NCBI RefSeq assembly: GCF_008364825.1
Contig: NZ_VTTO01000009.1
Coordinates: 186,001-250,000, forward strand
DNA length: 64,000 bases
Reading direction: 5' to 3'
Source: Azospirillum sp. B21
Lineage (GTDB): Bacteria; Pseudomonadota; Alphaproteobacteria; Azospirillales; Azospirillaceae
Shown one piece after another: positions 15,997 through 25,011 of the stretch. A program made the translations under genes and the position numbers. How positions within the stretch are numbered: the stretch's first letter is position 1; each line of letters begins with the position of its first letter. The notes under the pieces were generated by a model, which was not told the DNA's origin, ran no database searches, and saw nothing but the letters and a program-made list of their open reading frames with translations.

Positions 15997-17721
15997 TCAC
16001 CCCGCCGGCTGATAAATCTCCCCGCCCGACTCGCGGAACTTCTGCGACATCTCGGCCATCCCGGACTCCGCGACATCGCGGATTTCCTGCGTGATCTTCA
16101 TCGAACAGAATTTCGGCCCGCACATTGAACAGAAATGCGCGGTCTTCGCTCCCTCCGCCGGCAAGGTCTCGTCGTGGTAGGCCATCGCCGTCTCGGGGTC
16201 GAGCGACAGGGCGAACTGGTCGCGCCAGCGGAAGGAGAAGCGGGCGCGCGACATGGCGTCGTCGCGCAGTCGCGCCGCCGGGTGGCCCTTGGCGAGGTCG
16301 GCGGCATGGGCGGCGATCTTGTAGGCGATGACGCCGGCCTTCACGTCGTCGCGGTCGGGCAGACCCAGATGCTCCTTCGGCGTGACGTAGCAGAGCATCG
16401 CCGTGCCGAACCAGCCGATCATCGCCGCGCCGATGGCGCTGGTGATGTGGTCGTAGCCCGGTGCGATGTCGGTCACCAGCGGCCCCAAGGTGTAGAAGGG
16501 CGCCTCACCGCACAGGGCCAGCTGCTTTTCGACATTGTGCTTGATCTTGTGCATGGGCACATGTCCCGGTCCCTCGATCATCACCTGCACGTCTCGCGCC
16601 CAGGCGATCTTCGTTAGCTCGCCCAGCGTCTCCAACTCGGCGAACTGGGCGGCGTCGTTGGCGTCGGCCTGGCTGCCCGGCCGCAACCCGTCGCCCATCG
16701 ACAGCGCCACGTCATAGGCGCGGCAGATCTCGACGATGTCGGCAAAATGGTCGTAGAGGAAATTCTCGCGGTGATGCGCCAGGCACCATTTGGCGATGAT
16801 CGAGCCGCCGCGCGAAACGATGCCGGTCACCCGCTTGGCCGTCAGCGGGATATGGGCCAGCCGCAGGCCGGCATGGATGGTGAAGTAATCGACGCCCTGC
16901 TCCGCCTGTTCGATCAACGTGTCGCGGAACAGTTCCCAGGTCAGGTCCTCGGCGCTGCCCTTCACCTTCTCCAGCGCCTGATAGATCGGCACCGTGCCGA
17001 TGGGAACCGGGGAGTTGCGCAGGATCCATTCGCGGGTCTGGTGGATGTCGTCGCCGGTGGACAGGTCCATCACCGTGTCCGCTCCCCAGCGGATCGCCCA
17101 GACCATCTTCTCCACCTCCTCCTCGATCGAGGAAGTCACGGCGGAGTTGCCGATGTTGGCGTTGATCTTGGTCAGGAAGTTCCGGCCGATGATCATCGGC
17201 TCCGACTCGGGATGGTTGACGTTGGAGGGGATGATCGCCCGCCCGCGCGCCACCTCGTCGCGGACGAACTCCGGGGTGATGAAGTCGGGAATCCCGGCCC
17301 CGAAATCCTCGCCGTCGCGGACTGATTCCAGCGCCGCAGCGCGGCCGATATTCTCGCGGACGGCGATGTATTCCATCTCGGCGGTGACGATGCCGGCGCG
17401 GGCATAGGCCATCTGCGTGACGGCCCCGCCACCTTTGGCGCGCAGCACGCCGCTGTCGGTGGTCTCCACATCGCCGCGGGCCAGGATCCAGTCGCGGCGG
17501 TGCTTGGCCAGCCCGGCCCGCACATCGATCGCCACGGCCTCGTCGGTGTAGGGTCCAGAGGCGTCATAGACGGTCAGCGGCGGCTCGCCGCCCGACAGTG
17601 CGATCTCGCGCATGGCAACCCGCAGGTCGGGAAAACGCGTGCCCGGCACATGGATTTTCCGCGACGACGGCAGCGGGCCGGTCGAAATGCGGATGGCGGA
17701 TTCGTTGAAGTCCTTAGGCAT
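15997..17721 (-). CDS. thiC: Phosphomethylpyrimidine synthase (thiamine biosynthesis)
   Basis: Radical-SAM enzyme converting 5-aminoimidazole ribotide to hydroxymethylpyrimidine phosphate, the pyrimidine half of thiamine, in the cytoplasm. 574 residues from the ATG at 17721, which has GGAG eight bases upstream; a longer in-frame extension upstream lacks such a site. The C-terminal iron-sulfur motif CSMCGPKFC is at residues 531-539. Other conserved blocks include IEGPGHVPMHKIKHNVEKQ and LCEAPFYTLGPL-like sequence (here CGEAPFYTLGPLVTDIAPGY). A TPP riboswitch lies in its leader, so expression should fall when thiamine pyrophosphate is plentiful. No other thi gene is adjacent, so it is probably monocistronic. 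Confidence 0.97.
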   Translation of the reverse strand: MPKDFNESAIRISTGPLPSSRKIHVPGTRFPDLRVAMREIALSGGEPPLTVYDASGPYTDEAVAIDVRAGLAKHRRDWILARGDVETTDSGVLRAKGGGAVTQMAYARAGIVTAEMEYIAVRENIGRAAALESVRDGEDFGAGIPDFITPEFVRDEVARGRAIIPSNVNHPESEPMIIGRNFLTKINANIGNSAVTSSIEEEVEKMVWAIRWGADTVMDLSTGDDIHQTREWILRNSPVPIGTVPIYQALEKVKGSAEDLTWELFRDTLIEQAEQGVDYFTIHAGLRLAHIPLTAKRVTGIVSRGGSIIAKWCLAHHRENFLYDHFADIVEICRAYDVALSMGDGLRPGSQADANDAAQFAELETLGELTKIAWARDVQVMIEGPGHVPMHKIKHNVEKQLALCGEAPFYTLGPLVTDIAPGYDHITSAIGAAMIGWFGTAMLCYVTPKEHLGLPDRDDVKAGVIAYKIAAHAADLAKGHPAARLRDDAMSRARFSFRWRDQFALSLDPETAMAYHDETLPAEGAKTAHFCSMCGPKFCSMKITQEIRDVAESGMAEMSQKFRESGGEIYQPAG

Positions 17722-17851
17722 TGGGTTTCTCCGTCGGAGTTGGGCGGACAAACCCGGGACTGCGGACGGAGGTGCGGTGTCTTCGTGCGGGCCGTTTCCC
17801 CATATGGCGGGCGTCGCTACGGCCGGACAGGGCCTTTGCGGCCCGTCACGA

Positions 17852-17966
17852 GGTCCCTCCCTTCGCCGGTATGACCCGGATCAGGTTCGAAGGGTCACCA
17901 CGCTGCCGGAGACGCTTGGCGCCGTCCGGCCGTTGGTATCTCAGCCCCCTGTCGGGACCCCCCTGG
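17852..17966 (-). promoter_or_regulatory. TPP riboswitch (THI element) in the thiC leader
   Basis: On the minus strand the THI-box landmarks appear in order: GGGGGTCCC, then GGCTGAGATACC (the conserved CUGAGA pyrimidine-sensor loop), a variable stem, and GACCCTTCGAACCTGATCC with GGTCATACCGGCGAAGGGA (the pyrophosphate-sensor arm). It sits 130 bases upstream of the thiC start. Whether it acts on translation or by termination is not clear: no obvious T-tract terminator lies between it and the gene, which favours translational control. Confidence 0.95.
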
Positions 17967-18001
17967 AATGCGCCCATCCTGCCGGGACGGACGGCCCCCT
18001 G

Positions 18002-18030
18002 TCAAAAGGAAAGAACCGCGGACGATCCGC
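18002..18030 (-). terminator. Possible terminator of the rpmH-to-corA run
   Basis: On the minus strand, GCGGA/TCCGC with a three-base loop is followed by GGTTCTTTCCTTTT, 25 bases after the corA-type stop. The stem is short, so this is tentative. Confidence 0.45.
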
Positions 18031-18054
18031 AAGCCGTACTGTATGGATGCCGCG

Positions 18055-19038
18055 TCACATCCAGCGCTTCAGACGGACATAGATCATCGGCAGCAGCGCC
18101 GACAGCAGCATCAGCCCCAGGGCGCTGGGATAGCCGAAAAGCGAGTCGGTCCCCGGCATCTCTTCGAAGTTCATGCCGCCGATGCTGGCGACCAGGGTCG
18201 GCGGGAACAGCAGGACGGTCAGGACCGAGACGATCTTGACGATCTCGTTCTGCTCCACATTGATCTGGCCCAGCGCCGTGTCCAGCGCCAACGCGACCTT
18301 GCCGGCCAGGAAACGGGCATACTGGTCGAGCCCGCGCAAATCCTGCAGCGTCGTCTTGGCCCAGCGCCTCGTCGCCTTGCCGGAGTTCCAGCCGTCGCCG
18401 CGCGCCAGGAAATCGGTCATGCGGGTGAGGCTCGCCAGACTGACCCGCGCCTTGCCGATCAGATGCCCGGCATGGCCGATGCGCTTCAGCGTCTGGGCAT
18501 CGTCCAGCGTTTCGCCACGCGAGCGCAGCTTGCGCCCGCGGAAGAAGCGGCGGTTCAGCACGTCCAACTCCACCCCGGTCCGCCGCAAAACGGCGGAGGT
18601 GCGGTCGACCATCCCGTCCACCAGCGCCGCCAGAACCAGCTCGCCACGGGATGCGGAAACCTTCCCATGGGTGGCGCGGCGGCGGAAGGCCAGCAAGGCC
18701 TGCGGATCGATGTCGTGGATGGTGACCAGCCGGCGCCCGGCCAGCACGAAGCTGACGGTGGCGATTCGCGGCTCGTCGGTGTCGGCCCAGACCAGGGCGG
18801 TGACGGTCATGGTCAGGGCGCCACCGGCCACGCGCAGGCGGCTCGACTCCTCGATCTCCGCCATCTGCTCGCGGGTGGGCAGGCTGGTACCGATCAGCGT
18901 TTCCGCCCGCGCCAAGTCCTCGGCGGTCGGGTTGATCAGGTCCAGCCAGACGGTGGCATCGGGCAGCGGCCCTGCCTCGTCCGCGGCCTCCCTGGCCCAG
19001 CGCAGCAGACCGCCGTCATTGACGAAGACATGCAGCAA
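18055..19038 (-). CDS. CorA/ZntB-family divalent metal transporter
   Basis: A pentameric inner-membrane channel-type transporter for Mg2+ or, in the ZntB branch, Zn2+. 327 residues. A large cytoplasmic N-terminal alpha/beta funnel and long helix precede two C-terminal membrane segments. The signature GMN is at 288-290, after the first membrane helix (VLTVLLFPPTLVASIGGMN). The C-terminus is basic (RLKRWM). The loop after GMN reads FEEMPGTDSLFGYP, close to the consensus of the family. Substrate cannot be settled from sequence; the ZntB branch is slightly favoured by overall architecture. It is the last gene of a same-strand run with argB and a small gene, 42 bases downstream of the latter. Confidence 0.85.
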   Translation of the reverse strand: MLHVFVNDGGLLRWAREAADEAGPLPDATVWLDLINPTAEDLARAETLIGTSLPTREQMAEIEESSRLRVAGGALTMTVTALVWADTDEPRIATVSFVLAGRRLVTIHDIDPQALLAFRRRATHGKVSASRGELVLAALVDGMVDRTSAVLRRTGVELDVLNRRFFRGRKLRSRGETLDDAQTLKRIGHAGHLIGKARVSLASLTRMTDFLARGDGWNSGKATRRWAKTTLQDLRGLDQYARFLAGKVALALDTALGQINVEQNEIVKIVSVLTVLLFPPTLVASIGGMNFEEMPGTDSLFGYPSALGLMLLSALLPMIYVRLKRWM

Positions 19039-19080
19039 GGCTGTGCTCCTTGCGTGGGTTCGAGACGGCGGGTGGAGCGC

Positions 19081-19380
19081 CTACGTCATCCGGCCGCCGC
19101 GTCTCGGCTTCTCGGGCGGTTTAACCGGCGGGGGCGCCTTCGCCTCGGTGTCGAGGTCCAGCGTCTCCCCCTCCGCCTTCAGCGCCTGTTCCAGCTTGCG
19201 GCGGAAAGCACCGCCATCCCGCTTGGCATCCAGGAAATGGCCGACCGCCTCCTTGGCGGCGTCGCTGTCGTAGGGGACCTTGCCCAACGCCGCCAACTTG
19301 GCGCGCTCCACCAGCTTCGGGTCCATCCGGTCGCGGATGGCCTTCATCTGGCGGAGCAGGTCCTTGCGCAGGTCGGACAT
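19081..19380 (-). CDS. Small charged hypothetical protein
   Basis: A 99-residue cytoplasmic protein I do not recognise. Residues 1-65 are helical and charged (DLRKDLLRQMKAIRDRMDPK and similar). The last 25 residues are Pro/Lys/Arg-rich. No membrane segment or signal peptide. It lies 21 bases downstream of argB and 42 upstream of the metal transporter gene, so it is probably cotranscribed with argB. The codon bias matches the neighbours, which supports real coding. Confidence 0.7.
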   Translation of the reverse strand: MSDLRKDLLRQMKAIRDRMDPKLVERAKLAALGKVPYDSDAAKEAVGHFLDAKRDGGAFRRKLEQALKAEGETLDLDTEAKAPPPVKPPEKPRRGGRMT

Positions 19381-19401
19381 CGGGTCCCCCCTATTGCCGC
19401 G

Positions 19402-20301
19402 TCAGGCCTTGCCGATCAGGGTGCCGGCGCCGCCTTCGGTGAAGATCTCCAGCAGCAGCGCATGCGGCACGCGGCCATCCAGGATAACAGCGGCATCGAC
19501 GCCCTGCTCCACCGCGCCGATGCAGGTTTCGATCTTGGGGATCATGCCGCCGGACGCGGTGCCATCGGCGATGGCCTTGTGGGCATCCTGCAGCGACATC
19601 TTCTCGATCAGCTTCTTGTCCTTGTCGAGGACACCGGCGACGTCCGTCAGAAGGAAGAAGCGCGCCGCCTTCACCGCCGCCGCGACCGCACCGGCCGCCG
19701 TGTCGGCGTTGATGTTGTAGGTGTCGCCATTCACGTCGAAGCCGACCGGTGCGATCACCGGGATGATGTCCGACTGCGCCAGGGCATGCAGAATCTCCGG
19801 GTTGACCTTGTACGGCTCGCCGACGAAGCCGAGGTCCAGCACCCGCTCGATGTTGCTGTCGGGATCGCGCTGAACGCGTTCCAGACGGCGGGCGGTGATC
19901 AGGTTGCTGTCCTTGCCCGACAGGCCGACGGCACGGCCACCGGCACTGTTGATGGCGGCGACGATCTGCTTGTTGATGGAGCCGGCCAGCACCATCTCGA
20001 CCACCTCGACCGTCTCCTTGTCGGTGACGCGCAGGCCGTCGATGAAGCTGGACTTGATCTTCAGACGCTCCAGCATCTGGCCGATCTGCGGCCCGCCGCC
20101 GTGGACGACCACCGGGTTGATGCCGACCTGCTTCAGCAGGACGATGTCGCGCGCGAACAGCTCCGCCAGGCTGGCGTCGCCCATGGCGTGGCCGCCGTAC
20201 TTGATGACGAAGGTGCTCCCGGCATAGCGTCGCATGTAGGGCAGCGCTTCGGACAGGGTACGGGCCTTGGCGAGCCACTCGTCACGGGTGGGAGTCTGCA
20301 C
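19402..20301 (-). CDS. argB: Acetylglutamate kinase (arginine biosynthesis)
   Basis: Phosphorylates N-acetyl-L-glutamate, the second step of the acetylated arginine pathway, in the cytoplasm. 299 residues. The amino-acid-kinase fold is clear: FVIKYGGHAMGD near residue 30 (phosphate-binding Lys), VVHGGGPQIGQML near 65, NSAGGRAVGLSGKDSNL, a TYNINADTAAGAVAAA nucleotide-binding block, and GGMIPKIETC near 245, the acetylglutamate site. The N-terminal extension of about 25 residues suggests the arginine-sensitive hexameric type, in which an N-terminal helix mediates feedback inhibition. It lies in a same-strand run after a cation antiporter gene; this placement downstream of engB is common in alphaproteobacteria. 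Confidence 0.96.
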   Translation of the reverse strand: MQTPTRDEWLAKARTLSEALPYMRRYAGSTFVIKYGGHAMGDASLAELFARDIVLLKQVGINPVVVHGGGPQIGQMLERLKIKSSFIDGLRVTDKETVEVVEMVLAGSINKQIVAAINSAGGRAVGLSGKDSNLITARRLERVQRDPDSNIERVLDLGFVGEPYKVNPEILHALAQSDIIPVIAPVGFDVNGDTYNINADTAAGAVAAAVKAARFFLLTDVAGVLDKDKKLIEKMSLQDAHKAIADGTASGGMIPKIETCIGAVEQGVDAAVILDGRVPHALLLEIFTEGGAGTLIGKA

Positions 20302-20383
20302 GGGAGGATGCCCTTTGTCGGGGTGGACGGTCGGGCTTCTTTAACGGAAAGGCCGGCCGGTTGCCTAGGGGTCAATTTAACGG

Positions 20384-21679
20384 TCACATACCCCCGTGCC
20401 GGCCGCCTGCGGCCTCGGCCGCTGCGGCGCCGGCCGGGCGCCACCATCCGGCCAGCCGGGTCATCGGCTGGGTCAGCGCGGTCACCGCCACCGCCATCAG
20501 CACCATCGCCGAGAAGCAGGCGCCGGACAGCACCCCCGCTTCCAGCAGGACGGTCAGCACGATCACCTCCATCAGGCCCTTGCAAGGCATCAGCGTGCCC
20601 AGCCGGAGGGCGTCCGGCCAACTCTCCCCGGTCAGGCGCGCGGGCAAGGTCGTGCCGGCCATCTTGCCGGCGAGCGTCACCAGGGTCGCAAGCGCGAAGA
20701 CCGTCCACTGCGCCGGATCGTCCAGCGTCAGGTTCACCTTCAGCCCGGTCAGCGTGAAGAAGAAGGGCAGCAGGATCAGGGTGGAGAAATGCTCCAGCCG
20801 GTCGAGGATCGCGGCGGCGTAGCGGCGCGGCATGGCGGTTCCGGCGACGAAGGCGCCCAGGATGTAATGCAGCCCGATCAGCTCGGTCACTGCGGCCGAG
20901 GACAGCAATGCCGCGCAGGTCACCACCACCGCGGTGTCCCCCATCCGTCCATCAGGCGCCACCCGCTCCAGCAGGCGGTCCAGCAGCGGACGCACGACCA
21001 GGACGGTCACCCCGACATAGGCGAATCCCAGCATTCCCACCCAGGCGACCGCCCAGCCGCCACCCGCCGACGCACCATCCGCCGAGGCCCAGGCCAGCAC
21101 GGCGGTGATCAGCAGCCACAGCAGCGCATCGTTCACCGCCGCATAGCCCAGCGCCAGCCGACCGACCCGATCTCCCAGCAAACCCATCTCGCGCAGGATG
21201 GCACCCAGCACCGGCAAGGCGGTGACGCCGACGCAGATGCCGAAACCGGCGGCGAACAGGCCCGGCGTGGCATGCGGACCCGTCATGACGGGAAAGGCGC
21301 CGGCCAGCCACCAACCCAGCGCCCCGCCCATCAGCGTCGGCACGATCATGCTGGACAGCGCCACCGTGGCGAAGGCGCCGCCCCGCCCGCGGAAATCGGC
21401 AGGGTCGAGGTGCAGCCCGGTCAGGAAGGCGAAAAAGACGACGGCCATCAGCGCAAGGCCCGACAGCGGCGCCAGGGCGGCCGGCGCGAACAGCACGCCC
21501 CACAGGTCCGGCACCAGCTGGCCAAGCAGCGACGGCCCCAGCGCCACGCCGAACAGGATCTGGATCACCACCATCGGCGCGACGTGGCGCCCGCCGCCGA
21601 GCCGCCACAGCAGGAACGGCCCGGCGATCAGCAGCAGGGCCTGCATCAGGAACAGCAGCGCGGGGGAGAGGCCACCCAT
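20384..21679 (-). CDS. Cation:proton antiporter, CPA2-type
   Basis: A 431-residue inner-membrane protein with about 12 hydrophobic segments and the fold of Na+(K+)/H+ exchangers (Na_H_Exchanger family). Typical motifs include GVTALPVLGAILREMGLLG, which follows the pattern seen at the crossing of discontinuous helices in CPA2 proteins, and FAYVGVTVLVVRPLLDRLL. It lacks a C-terminal TrkA-N nucleotide-binding domain, unlike KefB/KefC, so gating by glutathione is unlikely. It sits 15 bases downstream of engB and 82 bases upstream of argB on the same strand. Substrate ion is not determinable. Confidence 0.85.
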   Translation of the reverse strand: MGGLSPALLFLMQALLLIAGPFLLWRLGGGRHVAPMVVIQILFGVALGPSLLGQLVPDLWGVLFAPAALAPLSGLALMAVVFFAFLTGLHLDPADFRGRGGAFATVALSSMIVPTLMGGALGWWLAGAFPVMTGPHATPGLFAAGFGICVGVTALPVLGAILREMGLLGDRVGRLALGYAAVNDALLWLLITAVLAWASADGASAGGGWAVAWVGMLGFAYVGVTVLVVRPLLDRLLERVAPDGRMGDTAVVVTCAALLSSAAVTELIGLHYILGAFVAGTAMPRRYAAAILDRLEHFSTLILLPFFFTLTGLKVNLTLDDPAQWTVFALATLVTLAGKMAGTTLPARLTGESWPDALRLGTLMPCKGLMEVIVLTVLLEAGVLSGACFSAMVLMAVAVTALTQPMTRLAGWWRPAGAAAAEAAGGRHGGM

Positions 21680-21694
21680 CGCCGTCTCTCCGCG

Positions 21695-22378
21695 CTATTC
21701 GGCGGCCAGAGCGAGCGCCGCGAGGCTGGCGCGCAGTTCCGCGATGCCGGTGCCCTTCTCCGAACTGGTGACGTGGATGTCGGGGAAGGCGGCGGGGTGC
21801 TTCTTCAGCCCCGCCTGGGTGTCGCGGCGGATCTTGTCCAACTCCGCCGGCTTCACCTTGTCCGCCTTGGTCAGCACGACGACATAGGGCACCGCAGTGC
21901 GGTCCAGCATCTCCATGATCTCGTGGTCGTTGGGTTTCAGCCCATGGCGCGAATCGATCAGCACCAGCGCGCGCCGCAACGTCACCCGCCCGCGCAGGAA
22001 GCGGCGGACCATGTCGTTCCACGCCTCCACCTTCTCCTTCGATTCCTTGGCATAGCCGTAACCGGGCATGTCCACCAGCTTCAGCCGGTTGCCGAGGTTG
22101 AAGAAGTTGAGCTGCTGCGTGCGCCCCGGCGTGTTGGAGGTGCGGGCCAGGGTCTTGCGCCCGGTCAGCGCGTTCACCAGGCTCGACTTGCCGACATTCG
22201 ACCGGCCGGCGAAGGCGACCTCCGGCAGATCGGCCTCCGGCAGCTGGTTCAGCGCGTTGGCGCCCCAGACGAAGTCGCACTCCTTGGCGAACAGCAGCCG
22301 CCCGGCCTCCAGCGCGGCCTCGTCGAAGCCGGCAACGATGCTGGGGGTGTTGGGGGTCGGCGTGTCGGGGGTGGTCAT
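21695..22378 (-). CDS. engB: Ribosome biogenesis GTP-binding protein EngB/YsxC
   Basis: A small GTPase needed for late 50S subunit assembly. 227 residues from the ATG at 22378; an upstream in-frame ATG would add 19 unconserved residues. The G1 motif GRSNVGKSS is at 58-66, G2 lies around SNTPGRTQ, G3 is VDMPGYGYAKESKE, and G4 is VLTKADKVK. The N-terminal T/P-rich stretch is disordered. It forms part of the conserved rpmH-rnpA-yidD-yidC-engB block; the yidC gene lies upstream with a gap of about 115 bases. Confidence 0.95.
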   Translation of the reverse strand: MTTPDTPTPNTPSIVAGFDEAALEAGRLLFAKECDFVWGANALNQLPEADLPEVAFAGRSNVGKSSLVNALTGRKTLARTSNTPGRTQQLNFFNLGNRLKLVDMPGYGYAKESKEKVEAWNDMVRRFLRGRVTLRRALVLIDSRHGLKPNDHEIMEMLDRTAVPYVVVLTKADKVKPAELDKIRRDTQAGLKKHPAAFPDIHVTSSEKGTGIAELRASLAALALAAE

Positions 22379-22492
22379 GGCGGGCGCTTTCGTTGGTACG
22401 GGCTCAAAAACATACCGCCGGCAAAGTCCCGTCAAGGGTCTTTGCCGGCGGCAGGTCTCAGACGATGGGCAGAGGGGACGAAGATCCGATGA

Positions 22493-24220
22493 TCAGACCT
22501 TCACGCCCATGCGACGCATGATGGTCCACTGCTGGGCGACCGACAGCAGGTTGTTCCAGGCCCAGTAGATCACCAGACCGGCCGGGAAGCCGGCAAGCAT
22601 GAAGGTGAAGACGATGGGCAGGAACTGGAACACCTTCTGCTGGATCGGGTCCGGCGGGGCCGGGTTCATCTTCTGCTGCAGCCACATGGTGACGCCCATG
22701 ATCAGCGGCCAGGCACCGAGATGCAGCATGGCGGGAGGATCCCAAGGGATCAGGCCGAACAGGTTGAAGATGGTCGTCGGATCGGGCGAGGACAGGTCGT
22801 GGATCCAGCCGAAGAAGGGCGCGTGCCGCATCTCGATGGTCACGAACAGAACCTTGTAGAGCGCGAAGAACACCGGGATCTGGATCAGGATCGGCAGACA
22901 GCCCGACACAGGCGAGACCTTCTCCCGCTTGTACATGGCCATCAGTTCCTGGTTCATGCGCGCCTGATCGTCGCTGAACTTCTCGCGCAGCTCCTGCATC
23001 TTCGGCTGCAGGGCCTTCATCTTGCTCATCGCCTGATAGGACTTGTTGGCGAGCGGGAAGAAGACGGCCTTGACGCAGACGGTCAGCAGCAGGATGGCGA
23101 GGCCGAAGTTGCCCAGCACCTGCCCGAAGAAATCGAGCGCGTAGAAGAAGGGCTTGGTCAGGAAGTAGAACCAGCCGAAGTCGATCGCGAGGTCGAAATT
23201 CTTGATGTTCAGCTTTTCGGAATAGGCGTCCAGCAGCTTCACCTGCTTGGCGCCGGCGAACAGGCGGCCGGTGGTCTCGGCCGAGGCGCCGGGGGCCACG
23301 GTGACCGCATCGCCCATGAAGTCGGCCTGATAGCGGTCGGCATTGGCGACGGTGCTGTGGACGAAGCGCGCGGTGACCTTCTGCGCCGGGTCGGGGATGA
23401 CCGACACCAGCCAGTACTTGTCGGTGATGCCGAGCCAGCCGCCGGTGGTCTCGATCGGCTCGGTGCCCTTCTTGCGCAGGTCGTCGTAGGACCGCTCGGT
23501 CAGCGTGCCGTTGAAGACGCCCAGCGGGCCTTCATGCAGGATGTAGTAGCCGGAGGTCTGCGGCGTGCCGGTGCGCGACACCAGGCTGTAGGGCAGCAGC
23601 GTGACCGGGTTGGCGCCGGTGTTGCGGACCGTCTGCGTCACCGTGAACATGAAGTCGGGATCCACGGCGATCTTGCGCTCGAACACCAGGCCCTGGCCGT
23701 TGTCCCAGGTCAGGGTCAGCGGCTTTTCGGGGGTCAGCGCGGTGCCGTCGGCGGTCCAGCGGGTCGTCGCGGTCGGAGCGGCGATGCCGGCGCCCTGCGG
23801 GACCCAGCCGAACTCGGCGTAATAGGCTGCGGGCGTGCCGGCCGGGGCCAGCAGCACGATCTCCGGGCTCTTGGGGTCCGGGGTCTCGTGGTACTGGGCC
23901 AGCGTCAGGTCGTCGATGCGGCCGCCAACGAGGTTGACGGAGCCGTGCAGGGCCGGCGTGTCGATCTTCACGCGGGTGCCGGCCGCCAGCTGCTCGGCGA
24001 GCAGGACGGGGCGCTCCTTCGCGACCTCAGCCATGGCGGGGGGCTGCTGGGCGGGCACGCCGGGGGCCGGCACCGGCACTGACTGCTCCGTCTGGGCGGC
24101 CTGCTGGGCGGCGAGTTGCTTCTGCTGCTCCACCCGCGGCTTTTCGTAGAAATACTGGAAGCCCAGAAGGATGGCGATCGACAGGGCAATCGCGATGATG
24201 AGGTTGCGTTGGTCGGTCAT
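22493..24220 (-). CDS. yidC: Membrane protein insertase YidC
   Basis: Inserts and folds inner-membrane proteins, alone or with SecYEG. 575 residues. The N-terminal transmembrane anchor is at 6-22. A Pro/Gln/Ala linker and a large periplasmic beta-sandwich P1 domain (about 65-340) follow. The conserved five-helix insertase core starts near residue 355 (FYFLTKPFFYALDFFGQVLG) with the cytoplasmic hairpin KSYQAMSKMKALQPKMQELR. It ends with IYWAWNNLLSVAQQWTIMRR. Length is normal for a Gram-negative YidC. It sits 54 bases downstream of yidD in the classical block that starts at rpmH. Confidence 0.96.
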   Translation of the reverse strand: MTDQRNLIIAIALSIAILLGFQYFYEKPRVEQQKQLAAQQAAQTEQSVPVPAPGVPAQQPPAMAEVAKERPVLLAEQLAAGTRVKIDTPALHGSVNLVGGRIDDLTLAQYHETPDPKSPEIVLLAPAGTPAAYYAEFGWVPQGAGIAAPTATTRWTADGTALTPEKPLTLTWDNGQGLVFERKIAVDPDFMFTVTQTVRNTGANPVTLLPYSLVSRTGTPQTSGYYILHEGPLGVFNGTLTERSYDDLRKKGTEPIETTGGWLGITDKYWLVSVIPDPAQKVTARFVHSTVANADRYQADFMGDAVTVAPGASAETTGRLFAGAKQVKLLDAYSEKLNIKNFDLAIDFGWFYFLTKPFFYALDFFGQVLGNFGLAILLLTVCVKAVFFPLANKSYQAMSKMKALQPKMQELREKFSDDQARMNQELMAMYKREKVSPVSGCLPILIQIPVFFALYKVLFVTIEMRHAPFFGWIHDLSSPDPTTIFNLFGLIPWDPPAMLHLGAWPLIMGVTMWLQQKMNPAPPDPIQQKVFQFLPIVFTFMLAGFPAGLVIYWAWNNLLSVAQQWTIMRRMGVKV

Positions 24221-24274
24221 GGCGTCCCGGTTGCCGTGGGGCCTTTGAAGAAGGTCGGCGTGTGCGCGGCCTTG

Positions 24275-24601
24275 TTACGGGTTTTCGCCGGGCTGGGCAA
24301 CCGCCGCATGCCCTTTTTCCGGCAAGCCGCAGCGATGGGGCGGCGACGCCCCCGGCGGCAGGGGATCGGGCACGGGATCCCAGCCGGACCCGCCCCAGGG
24401 ATGGCAACGCCCAAGCCGGCGCAACGTCAGCCATCCCCCCCGGATGGCGCCGTGCTTTTCCAGCGATTCGATGGCGTAGCAGGAGCAGGTCGGCTGGAAA
24501 CGGCAATGCCAGCCCACGAAGGGCGACAAGGTCCAGCGATAGAGATAGACGAGCGCGCGGAGAAGATGCGCGAGTGGGCTGAGGCCGGCGATGCGAAACA
24601 T
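24275..24601 (-). CDS. yidD: Membrane protein insertion efficiency factor YidD
   Basis: A small membrane-associated protein that assists YidC-dependent insertion. 108 residues. An amphipathic N-terminal helix with LLRALVYLYRWTLSPFVGWH is followed by the conserved cysteine-rich core CRFQPTCSCYAIESLEKHG and then by RLGRCHPWGGSGWDPVP. These are the signature blocks of the YidD (haemolysin-like, DUF37) family. The family is typically 70-85 residues, and the extra Pro-rich tail (about 30 residues) is unconserved. It starts 15 bases downstream of rnpA. Confidence 0.93.
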   Translation of the reverse strand: MFRIAGLSPLAHLLRALVYLYRWTLSPFVGWHCRFQPTCSCYAIESLEKHGAIRGGWLTLRRLGRCHPWGGSGWDPVPDPLPPGASPPHRCGLPEKGHAAVAQPGENP

Positions 24602-24616
24602 GACGTCGCGGGCCCC

Positions 24617-25003
24617 CTACCCTTCCGCCTCGCGCCACAGGCCGAGGCGTTTCAGCCCGGCCGTCAGGTCGCCGAGCAGGTCGGTCCACGTCCGCTCGGC
24701 CGTGTCGCCGCGCGCGACCAGGACGAAGTCGTGGCCCGGTGCGGCGTGGATGGGCAGTATCTGCCGCGCGGCCTCACGCAAACGGCGGCGGGCGCGATTG
24801 CGCACCACCGCGTTGCCGACCTTGCGGCTCGCCGTCAGTCCGAGACGGATCGGCGGACCGCCATCGGCGGGCCGCTGCTTGTCGTCGTGCCGGCGCACCT
24901 GGAGGATCAGGCCGGGAGCCACATGCTTGCGCCGTGTCCCGGCCACGGCCAGAAATTCCGGCCGCCGCATCAGGCGCCCGACCTTGTGGTCCGGCGCCGC
25001 CAT
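24617..25003 (-). CDS. rnpA: Ribonuclease P protein component
   Basis: The protein subunit of RNase P, which matures tRNA 5' ends together with the catalytic RNA. 128 residues. The N-terminal RLMRRPEFLAV and central RLGLTASRKVGNAVVRNRAR with RRRLREAAR form the RNR signature of the family, with the conserved basic helix that contacts the RNA. It starts eight bases after the rpmH stop, the universal arrangement, and is followed by yidD. The C-terminal tail (GLWREAEG) is unremarkable. The cognate RNase P RNA gene is not in this window. Confidence 0.95.
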   Translation of the reverse strand: MAAPDHKVGRLMRRPEFLAVAGTRRKHVAPGLILQVRRHDDKQRPADGGPPIRLGLTASRKVGNAVVRNRARRRLREAARQILPIHAAPGHDFVLVARGDTAERTWTDLLGDLTAGLKRLGLWREAEG

Positions 25004-25011
25004 CGCGGGGA